Source: Yamagishiella unicocca
Taxonomy: Eukaryota; Chlorophyta; Chlorophyceae; Chlamydomonadales; Volvocaceae
Assembly (NCBI GenBank): GCA_003116995.1
Contig: BDSL01000074.1
Span: 483,109-547,108 of the forward strand
Length of the DNA: 64,000 nucleotides
Direction: 5' to 3'
The position numbers and the translations under genes are program-made. How positions within the stretch are numbered: position 1 is the first letter of the stretch; each line of letters opens with the position of its first letter. Shown one piece after another: positions 9,643 to 21,180 of the stretch. The notes under the pieces are model-generated. The model was given only the letters and a program-made list of their open reading frames with translations, was not told the DNA's origin and did not search any database.

Positions 9643-11379
9643 TGTTGTAACGGTTTCAATGGGTTCCAGACCAAGAGGTAGAACCATCGGGCGCATCGCC
9701 TGACACTGAACAAGACGGAGGAAACAAAAACCGACATGCACCGAAACAAAGGCAAACAACCAGAACACCAAATTGACAGGCCGTAGGCATACAGAGCAGC
9801 AGCCAGCACCCCAGGGGGAATTTGCACTAGAGGCTCCCCTATCAGGAACTGGCCACCAACCAACCTAACAGCCCAGCACCCGACGAACCAGTGAAGCGCC
9901 GCAACAATGCAAACATCGGAACCAGCCACCTCTCATCCCATAAGGCACGGACCCCTAGCAGGGCTCAACACGCCTATATAGCCAGAAAGTATGAAGCACG
10001 GGAAACCCCGCTCCCCAAGACAACCCGAGCCGATCAGGAATCCACCAGTACCTCAGCCGGTCCCCCGCACACAAGGCGATTGGCGACAACCCGCAAGAAA
10101 GGATGCCGAGGCCCCACTGCATCCCAGCCTTTCTGGGGAAGCCCCAGCGCAGCAAAGCCCCTCAGAAGGGCCCAAAACTCCACCACCCCACGGCGAACGG
10201 CACGATCCAGAAGACCACTACCCGGAGTAAGAGGGGGACCACCAGCCCCCGCCTTTTTCAAGGCCGCGGCCATAAACCGGCGCCCCACCTCCATGGCAGT
10301 AATAGCCGCCAGGACTACTACATCCCAGGCGCAGGACTGTACCCTGGTAGGTGCTTGCACCAACCAAACTTGCGCCCGTGTCACCCCTGCACCGAGCTGG
10401 GTCTCGAGTTGGGCAATCACTGCTTGAGCCACCGGGCAGAACCAAAAGTGGTGTAAGCGGGGGGTACCCGCCCATGGAGACTCTCCAGCCGGCACACCGC
10501 ACCCACAGGGAGCTGCTGCTGCCGTCCGCATATGAGAGTTCCCGAGGAGGGGGATCCCATCCACAGCCAACCGCCACCATCCCTCCTTATAGGCCGGCTC
10601 CCACTTCATGCCAGACCAGAGCCGCCGGAACACTTGCTGCAAGGCATTCAGGGCCGCTGGCAGGACAGGCCCAGTACCCCCAAGCGCTTCGCGCACAAAT
10701 TTCTCATGCGCGGCCCGCCGGGCGTCCGCGAACTCGACCAGTTGCACAGCCATCCCAACCCGAACAGTCATATCCCGCAGCGCCAGCGGCTCCCCCCCGC
10801 CCAACCGCCGCCCCAACCGTGCGGTGAGCATGGACCCCACTTCCTCTATCCCAGGTAGAACGTGGGGTATACCCTGGGAGGAAACCGGCATCACCAGTGC
10901 CGCTGCTTGCTTCCATGGGGTTGGCACCTCGGCTAGCAACGCTTCCAGCGCCCCCATACATTCCCGCCACCGATCAAGCCCCAGAAACGTCTTCGCTGCT
11001 CTTGACCGCGGATCTAAGACTCGGACGACGAGCCCCCGCCATCCCGCTGGCCATGCCGTCTGCACCGCCGCCTCGGACGCAACTAAGAAGTCCCGAAGTG
11101 CATCACAAGCCGTCAGAACATCGCCCAACGTCTTAATGGTCCAGCACCCCACCAGTACTGGGTGTAAGTATTCCAAGCCGGCTGCCGACCACAATCTGCC
11201 CAGACTGGCAGGCTGGGAGGAGCGGGTTGCCCCAAATCGGCACGTGTACACACCACGGGCCTGGCACCAGCGGCTCGCTAGCGATGTCTTGTACCGGGGG
11301 CAAGGCCGCGAGCGCCGTGATCACCCGTCGGATATCAGCCGGCATCTCGTCCGCTCCCATCCACGGGCCCCTGCCTTGT
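9643..11379 (-). mobile_element. LINE-1 copy A, 5'-truncated non-LTR retrotransposon
   Basis: 1,737 bp on the minus strand. The 3' end (plus-strand TGTTGTAACGG at 9643) and the truncated 5' end (11379) are flanked by a 9-bp target duplication, GCAGTTGGT at 9634-9642 and GCAGCTGGT at 11380-11388 (one mismatch). The uninterrupted site is preserved at 4425. It comprises a 3' UTR of about 390 bp ending in a TGTAA-containing block and the C-terminal part of the ORF2-like protein. Amplified with the array as copies B and C. Confidence 0.8.
10034..11379 (-). pseudogene. C-terminal fragment of LINE-1 ORF2-like polyprotein (zinc-binding tail)
   Basis: The main frame (10034-11251, 405 codons) includes KWEPAYKEGWWRLAVDG, then CGCGVPAG and RLHHFWFCPVA. 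This is the C-x-C-G ... H-H-F-W-x-C zinc-binding pattern that follows the reverse transcriptase domain in plant and algal LINEs. The preceding GPWMGADEMP ... WGNPLLP segment is in another frame (11220-11379), so a frameshift lies near 11200-11235. It aligns over its length with the LINE-2 protein at 14792-16700, so the two families are related. Endonuclease and RT catalytic domains are missing through 5' truncation. Not functional. Confidence 0.75.
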
Positions 11380-11389
11380 GCAGCTGGTG

Positions 11390-11572
11390 TATTGCTAACA
11401 GGGGGGGCCATTTAGGCTACTTCCCCGCTATTCATTCTCTGGCCGCCTCTGGTTGGGGTTTCTGGTGGTTTGGGTTTACTCTTCTTCCAGTGTCTCTTTC
11501 GGTGTCAGGCCATGCGCCCGATGGCTCTCTACCTTATGGTCTGGTGCCCACAACAGTTACTACTTCATATTG
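11390..11572 (+). mobile_element. Plus-strand LINE 3' end (unit 2)
   Basis: Same as 4435-4607: a short UTR ending in the conserved TCTACC...GGTCTGG block and CAACAGTTACTAC. It is followed by about 160 bp before alpha that unit 1 lacks. Confidence 0.6.
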
Positions 11573-11734
11573 ACACCCCACCTGACGGTCACCCGCGTAT
11601 TAAGGCCCCACATGTCAGGAAGCCACGCACCAGTGCGCTGGGTGCCGTACAGAAAGACCTGTCACAAGTCCTGCAGCTTTGGGCTGCCGCTGCATAATGC
11701 TGAACCGACAAGGTGTCGACGGCCGATGGTCGTG

Positions 11735-13783
11735 TCCCTATCCCGGCCTCGCCCGGGGCACCGGGTGAAGCGACCCTAATGAGCCCCAACACCAGGCATA
11801 TGCACGGCTGCCGCCGACCGCCGCACGTGTAGGGCCAAGCGGTGCTTCCGTTGGCAGCCAGTTGCTCCGCTTGGGGGCCGCCGCCAGGTGTCGTACTCGA
11901 CCTGAAGGCCCATCCATGCCCACTTGTCCCCACCTTCAGACTTGCCGACAGCTGTGAGGCGAGGTGCAGCACCTGCGCGCTGCGGGGGTACACACACACC
12001 ACGGTACATCAACACATCGCGCAGGAGACCCCTGGCCCCCGGTAGTGGACGAGGCCGGTGTGCAGGGCAGGGCATGCGCGGCATATTTAAATAACACGCT
12101 TGACAATGCGCTAGCAAAATGCAAGTGTTGCGTGCACGAATTACTGAAAGGGTAAATACGCCGACCAAAATGGAATACGCCCAGCGACACGCCATACGCC
12201 GGTCCGATCGGCATGTCGGTGTCCTCATCCTTCTCCTTCTGAGGCACGGTCTCCATGGCAGAAAGGTCCGGGTGTACTTGCTGCCGATGGTGCTCAACGC
12301 AGGCTACATTATTGCAGGTCAACTTGCCGCAGACGGGTCCACAACAAACGCGGCGAATTTGTTTTGTCTTGCACTTTGTAATGTGAACGTAAAGTCCGCG
12401 CTTGCTTTCGGCGTTTTGGATTCCATCGGACGACAGAAACACGGTTTATGAAATGGTCCTAACCAACACCAAACAGCATGGATTGCTGAAAACTAATAAT
12501 GATATGATTATATTCTTTAGGGCTCGCCTGTTTTCGCGCAGGAGCATACGTCCCGAACATGTACGGTTGAATGGAATTTGACTTTCAACGGCGACAGCCG
12601 ACTGTCTTCACACAGCGGATACGTAAGGCACCATTCACATATGATGAACCGTGCATTGCGCATCGTGTTTCACTATGTGTTGGATCATGCTTTTAAATGC
12701 TGGGCCACCGCTCATCCCGCAAATTGAGGCGTTTCGTTTTGAAGAAGTGAAGGTTAGGGGACGGGTCGTGGGGATCGCGGAGCTGCCGCCCCGCTCCCCC
12801 ACGATCCTCCCCTCTTTTGTTGCGGCGTCAATAGGGGAATGATCGGGGAAAGGTATATTACAAAAAACCAAAAGTCTGAAATGTTCCTGACGCGATCTGT
12901 GCGCGAAATGAATAGTGCGACGGGAGTATGCCTTAAGAGCGCAAAGTTAGCGCTGAATAAAGTACTAAAAAAACAACAATGTTTATGCGAAAGGCATGCA
13001 CATACCATGGGAGTGGCCAGTTCACATGGTAGCACGCAACTTTGGCAGAGAGAGGTGCATGGACACAAGAAGCAGCCCAGAAATGGCATGCTGAAGACTC
13101 CCAGAACCACCCCCACTGAGGTTTCGAGTGTCACCCCGTGAAGTAGATGCGCCAGCAGCAGTACCATGTGCCCCCACTGGGGCCATGATCGCTGCCGTCG
13201 CCACCACCATCATCAGCAGCATCCCGTTTAGCATACTTACGCTTTGGGTTGCAACCCCAGGGCCCCCCTTTTTTTCCCGGCGGCAGTTCAATACGAATCA
13301 ACCACAGTGGTTGCCTGGTGGCGTGTAAGGCGCTGGATGACAGCATCTGAAAGGTCGGGTTTAAGGTTTTTTTAGCAAGGTCTTCTGGATGTCAGAAGCT
13401 GTATTTAGGGTTTCTAGCGGCATGGCCAACGTAACTGACTCAGGTACCAAGCTGGTTTGGTTTCGGCATGGGTCGGTCGACCGAAGCCAACCCCTTGGGT
13501 CGGCACTGGCAGGCGGGGCTTTCATAGGGGCTTTGTGTGTGAGAGATGGGTATCTTAACGCCTATGGACAAGGACACCAGACTCCTGCGCCGACCCTATG
13601 GCATACGTTGACCCCATAACCGAGGGGGCGGGACTCAGCGGGACCAGTACAACTCTTTTCACCGCCGGTGAATACCGGCCCCGCGTCTGCGGCAGGAGTG
13701 CCGCGGCCCTCCTCGTGCTTATGCCTGGTGGCTGCGGCTCATTAGGGTCGCTTCATCTAGTACCTGGGGCGAGGCCGGGGCAC
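11735..13783 (-). mobile_element. Alpha element, copy 2
   Basis: Nearly identical to copy 1 at an offset of 7,143 bp. The left inverted end is fuller here (CGGCCTCGCCCGGGGCACCG at about 11743-11762) and is mirrored by GGGGCGAGGCCGGGG at 13767-13781. A minus-strand Cys/His-rich exon relic is at 12183-12442. It lacks the approximately 340-bp segment found in copies 3 and 4. Confidence 0.5.
12183..12442 (-). pseudogene. Cys/His-rich exon-like remnant in alpha copy 2
   Basis: Same frame and peptide as the remnant at 5040-5299, with the Cys pattern intact. No ATG; probable transposase-tail relic, function unproven. Confidence 0.35.
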
Positions 13784-13991
13784 TGGGCGCACCAACGGAT
13801 GCGAGGACCCCAACGAGCAGCAGCACCAGGAACACGCACAGTTGGGGCTGGGGCAGACAGACCGCGGAAGGTGTCGAGCCAAACGGCGCTCATGCTGCAG
13901 AACGCGATGACACCCACACCCTCCCCGTCGGCAGCGTGTTGCTCTGCTCGCGCTGCCGGCAGACGTCGCACCCGAGGTGAAGACCAAGCTA

Positions 13992-14478
13992 GAGAGAGAG
14001 AGAGACCGCGTTACAGTGGCCGCACGACAGGCAGCACCCGCCCTTATCCCGGCGGGAAAGCACTGCGGAAGAGACACGGAACCAAGGTCGGGTACGGGCA
14101 ACAGCAGGCAAACAGCATCATGCAAAGTCAGCACAAGCGACGGCAGGACACGGCCCCATGCAGGCCACCCTTACGCGTCAAAACCACCACAAAAGCCCCC
14201 ATTGGCTCACCTGCCCATCACCCGCACCACTCGTATCTCGAACCAGCAAAGGTGGCACCAGGAAAGAAAGAACGAAAGAACAAACAGCAGCCAAGGCAGG
14301 CTAGCTAGGGCGGCACGGCGCACATGAGCCGACCCCCGGTTACGAACAAAAATGGGTGGTCCACCCCCACGTCACCCCAGTCCTTGCGGGGCAAACCCAA
14401 GCCCGCAAAGTCCCGCAGCAAGGCCCAGAACTTAGCAAGGAGGCCAGAACGCATAGCAGCAGGGAGGGTGGTGCCGGA
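13992..14478 (-). mobile_element. LINE-2 fragment (5'-truncated, 487 bp)
   Basis: Minus-strand LINE-2 3' part: the last approximately 60 codons (LLAKFWALLRDFAGLGLPRK, stop near 14305) and the 3' UTR ending CCACTGTAACGCGGTC plus (TC)n at 13992-14005. It sits immediately after ACCAAGCTA, the same target word used at 23456. Its 5' side joins the (TC)n tail of the next LINE-2. Confidence 0.75.
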
Positions 14479-17321
14479 GAGAGAGAGAGAGACCGCGTTA
14501 CAGTGGCCGCACGACAGGCGGCACCCGCCCTTATCCCGGCGGGAAAGCACTGCGGAAGAAACACGGAACCAAGGTCGGGTACGGGCAACAGCAGGCAAAC
14601 AGCATCATGCAAAGTCAGCACAAGCGACGGCAGGACACGGCCCCATGCAGGCCACCCTTACGCGTCAAAACCACCACAAAAGCCCCCATTGGCTCACCTG
14701 CCCATCACCCGCACCACTCGTATCTCGAACCAGCAAAGGTGGCACCAGGAAAGAAAGAACGAAAGAACAAACAGCAGCCAAGGCAGGCTAGCTAGGGCGG
14801 CACGGCGCACATGAGCCGACCCCCGGTTACGAACAAAAATGGGTGGTCCACCCCCACGTCACCCCAGTCCTTGCGGGGCAAACCCAAGCCCGCAAAGTCC
14901 CGCAGCAAGGCCCAGAACTTAGCAAGGAGGCCAGAACGCATAGCAGCAGGGAGGGTGGGGCCGGAGAGCCGATGAGAGTGTATGTACCGGCGCGCCCACT
15001 CCATCGCGTTGAGCGCCGCCAACGCCACCACATCCCACACACACTGCAGCACAGTGGTCGGATCCGGCGACACACACAACCACACATGCTCACGCGTGAC
15101 CCCGCATCCACAGCAGACTTCCAGTTCATCCCAGAGCGGGCGGACGAGGGGGCAAGACCAAAAGTGATGCAAGCGCGGCGACTCGGCCACACCCGCTGCA
15201 GCGGGGTAACAGCCGCAAGCACACGGTTCGGGTGGGACCAGCGGGAGGTGGGAGGAGCCCGGCATGGGCACCCCGTCAACCGCCAGCCGCCAGAGGATCT
15301 CCTTCCACCGCGGCTCCCACTTAAGACGCTTCCACAACCGCCGCCATACCGCGCGTAACGCCACAAGGGCCGCCTCGGGCGTGGCAGCCACAGCAGGGGA
15401 CAGCCCGAGCGCCTCCCGCACATACGCCGCATGACAGGCCTGCCTGGGGCGCTCCAGTTCCGCCGCCTGGAGCAGGGTGCCCAGCTTGACGGTGAAGGAG
15501 GTGAGGGGCAGCACGGCGTCCACACCCAGCCGCCACCCCAGGCGAGCAAGGAGGAGAGCATCCACCTCGTCAGGCGACGGCGGGGCGGGGCCATCGGGCG
15601 CCAGGCGAGCAGCAGCGAGCCATGCGGGCGAGATGTCAGAAAGGAGAGCGGCCACCGCAGCCCGCGCCGCGATGCGATCTTGGAGCGCACCCATGGCCAG
15701 CTCGGAGGGCGCCAGCTCGTGCCGTACGAGCGTCGTCCAGCGCTCAGCCAGCCGGCTGAAGATGGCCATGCCCGGCGTCGTCGCCAGGGCATGGGCGCGC
15801 TCCACCTCAAACGCGGTCATAGCGTCCTGCACCCGGACGGCGTCGCCGACGGTCAGCAGGCGGCGGCACATGGTGAGGGGGCCATGGATAGCCTCCAACC
15901 CCGGCCGCCGGCCCGGCGCCCCAGCGTTGGGCAGGAGCGGGTTGCCCCACAGCGGCGCGTTGAAGCACCAGACGCCCGGCTCCAGGGGGGGGTCCGCGAC
16001 GTCAGACAGGGGGGGGAGGTGACCGAGGCTCGTGGCAAGCCGGTGGATGTCCGGGGGCAAGCTGAAGGGGGCGCCGAGCCACGGGCCATCCGGGCGAGCT
16101 GTGGTGACGGCCAGCGGGCGGAAGGCAGGGTGGAGGGTAGAGAGGAAGGAGACCGCAATCCGGATCCACGGCGCGCGGGCAGCCGGGGGCTGCAGCGCGG
16201 AGCGGGCGACCGTCAGGCTCCACTTGGCATGCCGGCTGAGGACATGCAGCCGAAGGGGCAGTACACCGAAGCCGCCGATGGTGGGATGACCGGAGAGCAG
16301 GCGGAGGGGGACACCAGTGAAACGGCGCTGGGCGTCATCAGGGCCTAGCTCCCGATCCACCAGCTTTGCGACAAGGGCCATGATGCCAGCAAGGACCTCC
16401 GCCGGCGGCAGCCCCGAGTGCTCCATGTGGTACGTCGCCATATGGAGAGCATAAGCTGCAGCCGCAGTGGCACGGCCGAACATCGACAGGGCCATGCGGG
16501 AGATCTTTTGGAGACGGCGGCGGGCCTCCGACATCCGTGACGCCCAATCGAGGACGGGGGCGGCAGGCGGATTGGTGAAGGGGATGCCCAGCGCCACCGC
16601 AGCGGGCACGATCCGAAGGCCAGCGAGGGCAGGGGGCGGGGGAGAAGGGGATGGGCGAGGCACCCCGGGAGCGGTGGCGGCAAGGGACGGCGATGTGGAG
16701 GGACCCGGGGCGGCCAGGGCGCCAGCGGCTGCGGCGAGGGCGCCCACGACCACGACAGCTGCAGCACCGCGGCCACGACGCCGACGACCGCGGCGAGCCA
16801 GCCCTGGTGGGCGCGCCAGGCGAGGCGGGTGACGGGCGACGGGGGAGCTGGCGGCGCCAGCAGGGGCGGCTGGGACGGCTGGAGCGGCTGGGGCGGCCGG
16901 GGCAGTGGGGGCGGCAGTGACAGCCGCGACGGCTGGGGCGTCAGGAGGCGTGGGAGACGCTGCGGCGGCGCCAGCGGCGGCCAGGGCTGCGGTCGTCAGC
17001 ACCGTGGTGGCCGCGGCACCCGCGGCCGCCCCAGGAGGACTACCGGCGGCAGCCGAACCGGCGGTCGCCAGCGCCTCGGCGGCCACTGCGACCAGGACGG
17101 CAGCCGCCGGCGCCACGGCAGCCGCGGCGGCCGGGGCGGCAGCCGCCTGCGGGGCAGCAGCAGCGGCGGCCAGGGCGGCAGCCACCGGCGCAGCGGCAGC
17201 AGCGGCGGCGGCCGGGGCGTCAGGAGGTACGGCGGCGGCGCCAGCGCCTGCCGGGGCGGCCTCCACCGGCGCCTCGGCAGCAGCGGCGCTCGGGGTATGT
17301 AGCCGATGAGAGTGTATGTAG
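14479..17321 (-). mobile_element. LINE-2, long 5'-truncated copy
   Basis: 3' tail CCACTGTAACGCGGTC plus (TC)n at 14479-14490, a 3' UTR of about 300 bp, then the coding part to about 16700 and an Ala-codon-rich stretch to 17300. Near the 5' end a roughly 20-bp piece (CCGATGAGAGTGTATGTA, about 17302) duplicates sequence 2.3 kb downstream (about 14969), which points to a template jump during reverse transcription. It is followed by a 23-bp tail-like piece (17322-17344). Confidence 0.7.
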
Positions 17322-17389
17322 CTTTTAAAATTCCTTGCGTTACAGGACCCAGTGAGTGGTGCAACTCCACCACTACGTTGAGCATGCAA
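14792..17389 (-). CDS. LINE-2 ORF2-like C-terminal polyprotein (5'-incomplete, open 865 codons)
   Basis: Residues about 1-250 are low-complexity Ala/Pro/Gly. From about residue 255 the LINE pattern begins: VALGIPFTN, then LDWASRMSEARRRLQK, SMFGRATAAAAYAL (the post-RT 'thumb' region), a central WGNPLLP, then KWEPRWKEILWRLAVDGVP, CACGCYPAA and RLHHFWSCPLV (zinc-binding tail), ending CAVPP. The reverse transcriptase active site (xxDD) and the endonuclease are absent, so this is a 5'-truncated relic despite the long open frame. The ATG at 17389 lies beyond the LINE in flanking DNA and is not a natural start. The frame has stayed open, so the copy is young or the GCN-rich region resists stops. Confidence 0.65.
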   Translation of the reverse strand: MHAQRSGGVAPLTGSCNARNFKSYIHSHRLHTPSAAAAEAPVEAAPAGAGAAAVPPDAPAAAAAAAAPVAAALAAAAAAPQAAAAPAAAAAVAPAAAVLVAVAAEALATAGSAAAGSPPGAAAGAAATTVLTTAALAAAGAAAASPTPPDAPAVAAVTAAPTAPAAPAAPAVPAAPAGAASSPVARHPPRLARPPGLARRGRRRRGRGAAAVVVVGALAAAAGALAAPGPSTSPSLAATAPGVPRPSPSPPPPALAGLRIVPAAVALGIPFTNPPAAPVLDWASRMSEARRRLQKISRMALSMFGRATAAAAYALHMATYHMEHSGLPPAEVLAGIMALVAKLVDRELGPDDAQRRFTGVPLRLLSGHPTIGGFGVLPLRLHVLSRHAKWSLTVARSALQPPAARAPWIRIAVSFLSTLHPAFRPLAVTTARPDGPWLGAPFSLPPDIHRLATSLGHLPPLSDVADPPLEPGVWCFNAPLWGNPLLPNAGAPGRRPGLEAIHGPLTMCRRLLTVGDAVRVQDAMTAFEVERAHALATTPGMAIFSRLAERWTTLVRHELAPSELAMGALQDRIAARAAVAALLSDISPAWLAAARLAPDGPAPPSPDEVDALLLARLGWRLGVDAVLPLTSFTVKLGTLLQAAELERPRQACHAAYVREALGLSPAVAATPEAALVALRAVWRRLWKRLKWEPRWKEILWRLAVDGVPMPGSSHLPLVPPEPCACGCYPAAAGVAESPRLHHFWSCPLVRPLWDELEVCCGCGVTREHVWLCVSPDPTTVLQCVWDVVALAALNAMEWARRYIHSHRLSGPTLPAAMRSGLLAKFWALLRDFAGLGLPRKDWGDVGVDHPFLFVTGGRLMCAVPP
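17322..17344 (-). mobile_element. Tail-only retro-insertion fragment
   Basis: Minus-strand CTGTAACGCAAGGAATTTTA plus a few A; nearly the same as the micro-insertion at 25467-25490. No target duplication is visible here. Confidence 0.5.
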
Positions 17390-17415
17390 CAGCTGCAGTG
17401 GTATACCACATGAAA

Positions 17416-17488
17416 GGTCCTATGGCTTAATGGATAAAGCACCGGTCTACGAAGCCGGGGATTCCAAGTTCGATCCTTGGTAGGATCG
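17416..17488 (+). tRNA. tRNA-Arg (ACG), unit 2
   Basis: Identical to the unit 1 sequence, including all stems and the ACG anticodon. The flank reads ACCACATGAAA directly upstream, without the (TC)n interruption present in unit 1. Confidence 0.85.
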
Positions 17489-17657
17489 TGCATTGCAGCT
17501 CGTAATCAGTATGGGATGCAATGTGGTGCAGACTAATATGTGTCAATTCACCTTATGCTCTAAGGGCCTCGTGCCGGGAGGCCCGACCGTCCCGTGGTGT
17601 ACAATACCATATTAACATATTGCTAAACCCACAAAATGTCGATCCCCATAGTGGCGT

Positions 17658-18395
17658 ACTCCCACCCGCTACCCCGGCCTCGCCCGTGGTACCAAGCCTA
17701 ATGAGCCCCAGCACCGGGCATAACCACGGCTGGAGCAAAACGCAGCAAAAGCAGGGCCAGGCACCGATCCTGCAGCAGACATAGGGCCGCTCTCACTGGC
17801 GGTAGCAGGTTGTACAGGGTTATACTGGTCGGGTGTCCGATATTGGCCTTCAAGCATGCCCCGTATGAAAGGGGTTGGTGTGTACATAGCCAAACATTGA
17901 CCATATCACCACGGACACCGGTTCCGTGCGTAGACAGGTCGCGGTGGAATAATGTTCCACAAAACGGAAATGTATGGCCTCCTGGCACTGATCCAGGATT
18001 GGATTAGATATGCTAGCTCACAGTATCATTGTAAACTATATCCATGCTACTAAATTTGGCGCACAACCCTACCAAGGATCGAGCATGGAACCCACAGCTT
18101 CGTATAACGGTGCCTTATCCATTAGCCATAGGATATTCGAAAAGCGTAATTGTTACAGCACCTGACAGTCTTGGAATAGCAGGACCTACTGTCCGTACCT
18201 AAGCCTTCACCTTGGGGGTACGTCTGCCGGTATCACGAGCACAAAGGAACCCGCTGCCGACGGGAGCCGAGTCGTCCCCGCGTCTGCGGCAGGAGCGGCG
18301 CTTGGCCCTACTCTTGCTGCTGTCAGCTTTAGCCGTGCATATGCCTGGTGCTGGCGCTCATGACGTCATGAGGTTCGCTTCATCCGGTGGCCAGA
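17658..18395 (+). mobile_element. Beta element, copy 2
   Basis: Near-identical to beta copy 1 (offset 9,795 bp), with the same inverted end motifs. It contains the degenerate minus-strand tRNA-Arg-like sequence at 18065-18136. Confidence 0.4.
18065..18136 (-). pseudogene. Degenerate tRNA-Arg-like sequence inside beta copy 2
   Basis: Same as 8270-8341. Confidence 0.6.
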
Positions 18396-18980
18396 AGAGG
18401 CTCCCCCCCCTGAAAAGAAAAACCCGATATGGCGTTCGGTGGCTGGTATAGCCTCACGGAGTAGCTCACTACTTAGGCGGGCTCTGGCGGCCGCACATTA
18501 CGTACTTCAGTACGAGCTTCCAGGGTCGTTGTCGAGCTGTTGTGCTTATAGCCGCACGATCCGATCCCTCAAGCCGTCAGGTAGTAGTAGCTGCTGTTAC
18601 ATTTGTCAGTTGCCAGGTGTCAGGAAGGGTGGGGAGGATTGCAAAGTGGCTTGGGAATTTATTGTGGCGGTACAAACAGTTGGTGGCAGGGTCTGGTTAA
18701 GAACGTCAGGGTCTTCAGATGGCAATTTCGCGGAAGGACGCAGTAGTTATCGGCCACTAGCAAAGCGTTCCAGGGTCCATTCCAGCCTCTGGCAGAGCCA
18801 AGTTCGTGGGAAAATCCCTTGTCGGTCCAGCGGCGATGTCATGCCCTAGCACCTGTGGTTTCTTTTCCGCTCCAGGACGCGAATTCGCAGCGCGGTGGTT
18901 GGATTCTTGGGCGGGTGCCCGCCGTGTCCTCCTCCGCCGGGCGGCTGGAGGTGGACGTCACCCCCAGCACCACGGGTACG
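18396..18980. repeat. Delta segment, unit 2
   Basis: Copy of 8601-9185; no gene recognised. Confidence 0.5.
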
Positions 18981-19171
18981 TGCGGGAGGGGAGGGGAGGA
19001 GGGTGTTGAGGAATGGGAGGGAGGGCAGGGGAGGGGAGAGGAGGGGAAGTGGGAGGGGAGGCGGGCAGGTGGGGAGTGCTAGGGAGTGGAGGGCAGGTGG
19101 GCAATGGGAGGGGAGGGGAGAGGACGGGAAGTGGGAGGGGAGGAGGGCAGGAGGGGAGGGGTTTCGAGGAA
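18981..19171 (+). repeat. Polypurine tract, unit 2
   Basis: Copy of 9186-9376 of equal length; the same GGGGA-rich composition. Confidence 0.8.
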
Positions 19172-19437
19172 GGCCCGTGGATGCCAGAAAAACCCGTTTA
19201 GGACAGACTTTTTGAGATGCATGCTGGAGAACTGGGTTAGGGAGGGGAAGGGGGGTCCAGGGGAGGGACACCGTGGCCCACCTAAGGCCCCCACCAAACC
19301 TTATCGCCCAGTCGCCACCATTCGTTAGACAGCGACCGCTGCCGCCCCCTGTAGCGGCATTCCCCGGGAGCCCGGTCCCTCTCATCCCCAAAAGCACGAA
19401 CCCCAAGCAGGGCACAACCCGCAGACATGCAGTTGGT

Positions 19438-21171
19438 TGTTGTAACGGTTTCAATGGGTTCCAGACCAAGAGGTGGAACCATCGGGCGCATCGCCTGACA
19501 CTGAACAAGACGGAGGAAACAAAAACCGACATGCACCGAAACAAAGGCAAACAACCAGAACACCAAATTGACAGGCCGTAGGCATACAGAGCAGCAGCCA
19601 GCACCCCAGGGGGAATTTGCACTAGAGGCTCCCCTATCAGGAACTGGCCACCAACCAACCTAACAGCCCAGCACCCGACGAACCAGTGAAGCGCCGCAAC
19701 AATGCAAACATCGGAACCAGCCACCTCTCATCCCATAAGGCACGGACCCCTAGCAGGGCTCAACACGCCTATATAGCCAGAAAGTATGAAGCACGGGAAA
19801 CCCCGCTCCCCAAGACAACCCGAGCCGATCAGGAATCCACCAGTACCTCAGCCGGTCCCCCGCACACAAGGCGATTGGCGACAACCCGCAAGAAAGGATG
19901 CCGAGGCCCCACTGCATCCCAGCCTTTCTGGGGAAGCCCCAGCGCAGCAAAGCCCCTCAGAAGGGCCCAAAACTCCACCACCCCACGGCGAACGGCACGA
20001 TCCAGAAGACCACTACCCGGAGTAAGAGGGGGACCACCAGCCCCCGCCTTTTTCAAAAAGGCCATAAACCAGCGCCCCACCTCCATGGCAGTTATAGCCG
20101 CCAGGACTACTACATCCCAGGCGCAGGACTGTACCCTGGTAGGTGCTTGAACCAACCAAACTTGCGCCCGTGTCACCCCTGCACCGAGCTGGGTCTCGAG
20201 TTGGGCAATCACTGCTTGAGCCACCGGGCAGAACCAAAAGTGGTGTAAGCGGGGGGTACCCGCCCATGGAGACTCTCCAGCCGGCACACCGCACCCACAG
20301 GGAGCTGCTGCTGCCGTCCGCATATGAGAGTTCCCGAGGAGGGGGATCCCATCCACAGCCAACCGCCACCATCCCTCCTTACAGGCCGGCTCCCACTTCA
20401 TGCCAGACCAGAGCCGCCGGAACACTTGCTGCAAGGCATTCAGGGCCGCTGGCAGGACAGGCCCAGTACCCCCAAGCGCTTCGCGCACAAATTTCTCATG
20501 CGCGGCCCGCCGGGCGTCCGCGAACTCGACCAGTTGCACAGCCATCCCAACCCGAACAGTCATATCCCGCAGCGCCAGCGGCTCCCCCCCGCCCAACCGC
20601 CGCCCCAACCGTGCGGTGAGCATGGACCCCACTTCCTCTATCCCAGGTAGAACGTGGGGTATACCCTGGGAGGAAACCGGCATCACCAGTGCCGCTGCTT
20701 GCTTCCATGGGGTTGGCACCTCGGCTAGCAACGCTTCCAGCGCCCCCATACATTCCCGCCACCGATCAAGCCCCAGAAACGTCTTCGCTGCTCTTGACCG
20801 CGGATCTAAGACTCGGACGACGAGCCCCCGCCATCCCGCTGGCCATGCCGTCTGCACCGCCGCCTCGGACGCAACTAAGAAGTCCCGAAGTGCATCACAA
20901 GCCGTCAGAACATCGCCCAACGTCTTAATGGTCCAGCACCCCACCAGTACTGGGTGTAAGTATTCCAAGCCGGCTGCCGACCACAATCTGCCCAGACTGG
21001 CAGGCTGGGAGGAGCGGGTTGCCCCAAATCGGCACGTGTACACACCACGGGCCTGGCACCAGCGGCTCGCTAGCGATGTCTTGTACCGGGGGCAAGGCCG
21101 CGAGCGCCGTGATCACCCGTCGGATATCAGCCGGCATCTCGTCCGCTCCCATCCACGGGCCCCTGCCTTGT
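19438..21171 (-). mobile_element. LINE-1 copy B
   Basis: Array copy of LINE-1 with exact 9-bp flanking duplications GCAGTTGGT (19429-19437 and 21172-21180). The coding relic is at 19829-21043 (404 codons in the main frame), with the same upstream frameshift as copy A. It differs by a 3-bp change near 20057, where an AAAAAGG replaces a GGCCGCGG word. Confidence 0.8.
19829..21171 (-). pseudogene. LINE-1 ORF2-like C-terminal fragment, copy B
   Basis: Same zinc-binding tail (CGCGVPAG, RLHHFWFCPVA) and the same separate-frame upstream piece (GPW...WGNPLLP) as copy A. No RT or endonuclease catalytic residues; non-functional. Confidence 0.75.
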
Positions 21172-21180
21172 GCAGTTGGT

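Noticed and set aside
9051..9929. 292-codon minus-strand ORF (also at 18846-19724)
   Set aside because: Spans the LINE-1 3' UTR, the target site and the polypurine tract; no single biological unit.
16829..17309. Gly-rich 157-codon plus-strand ORF
   Set aside because: Antisense shadow of the Ala-codon-rich part of the LINE-2 frame.
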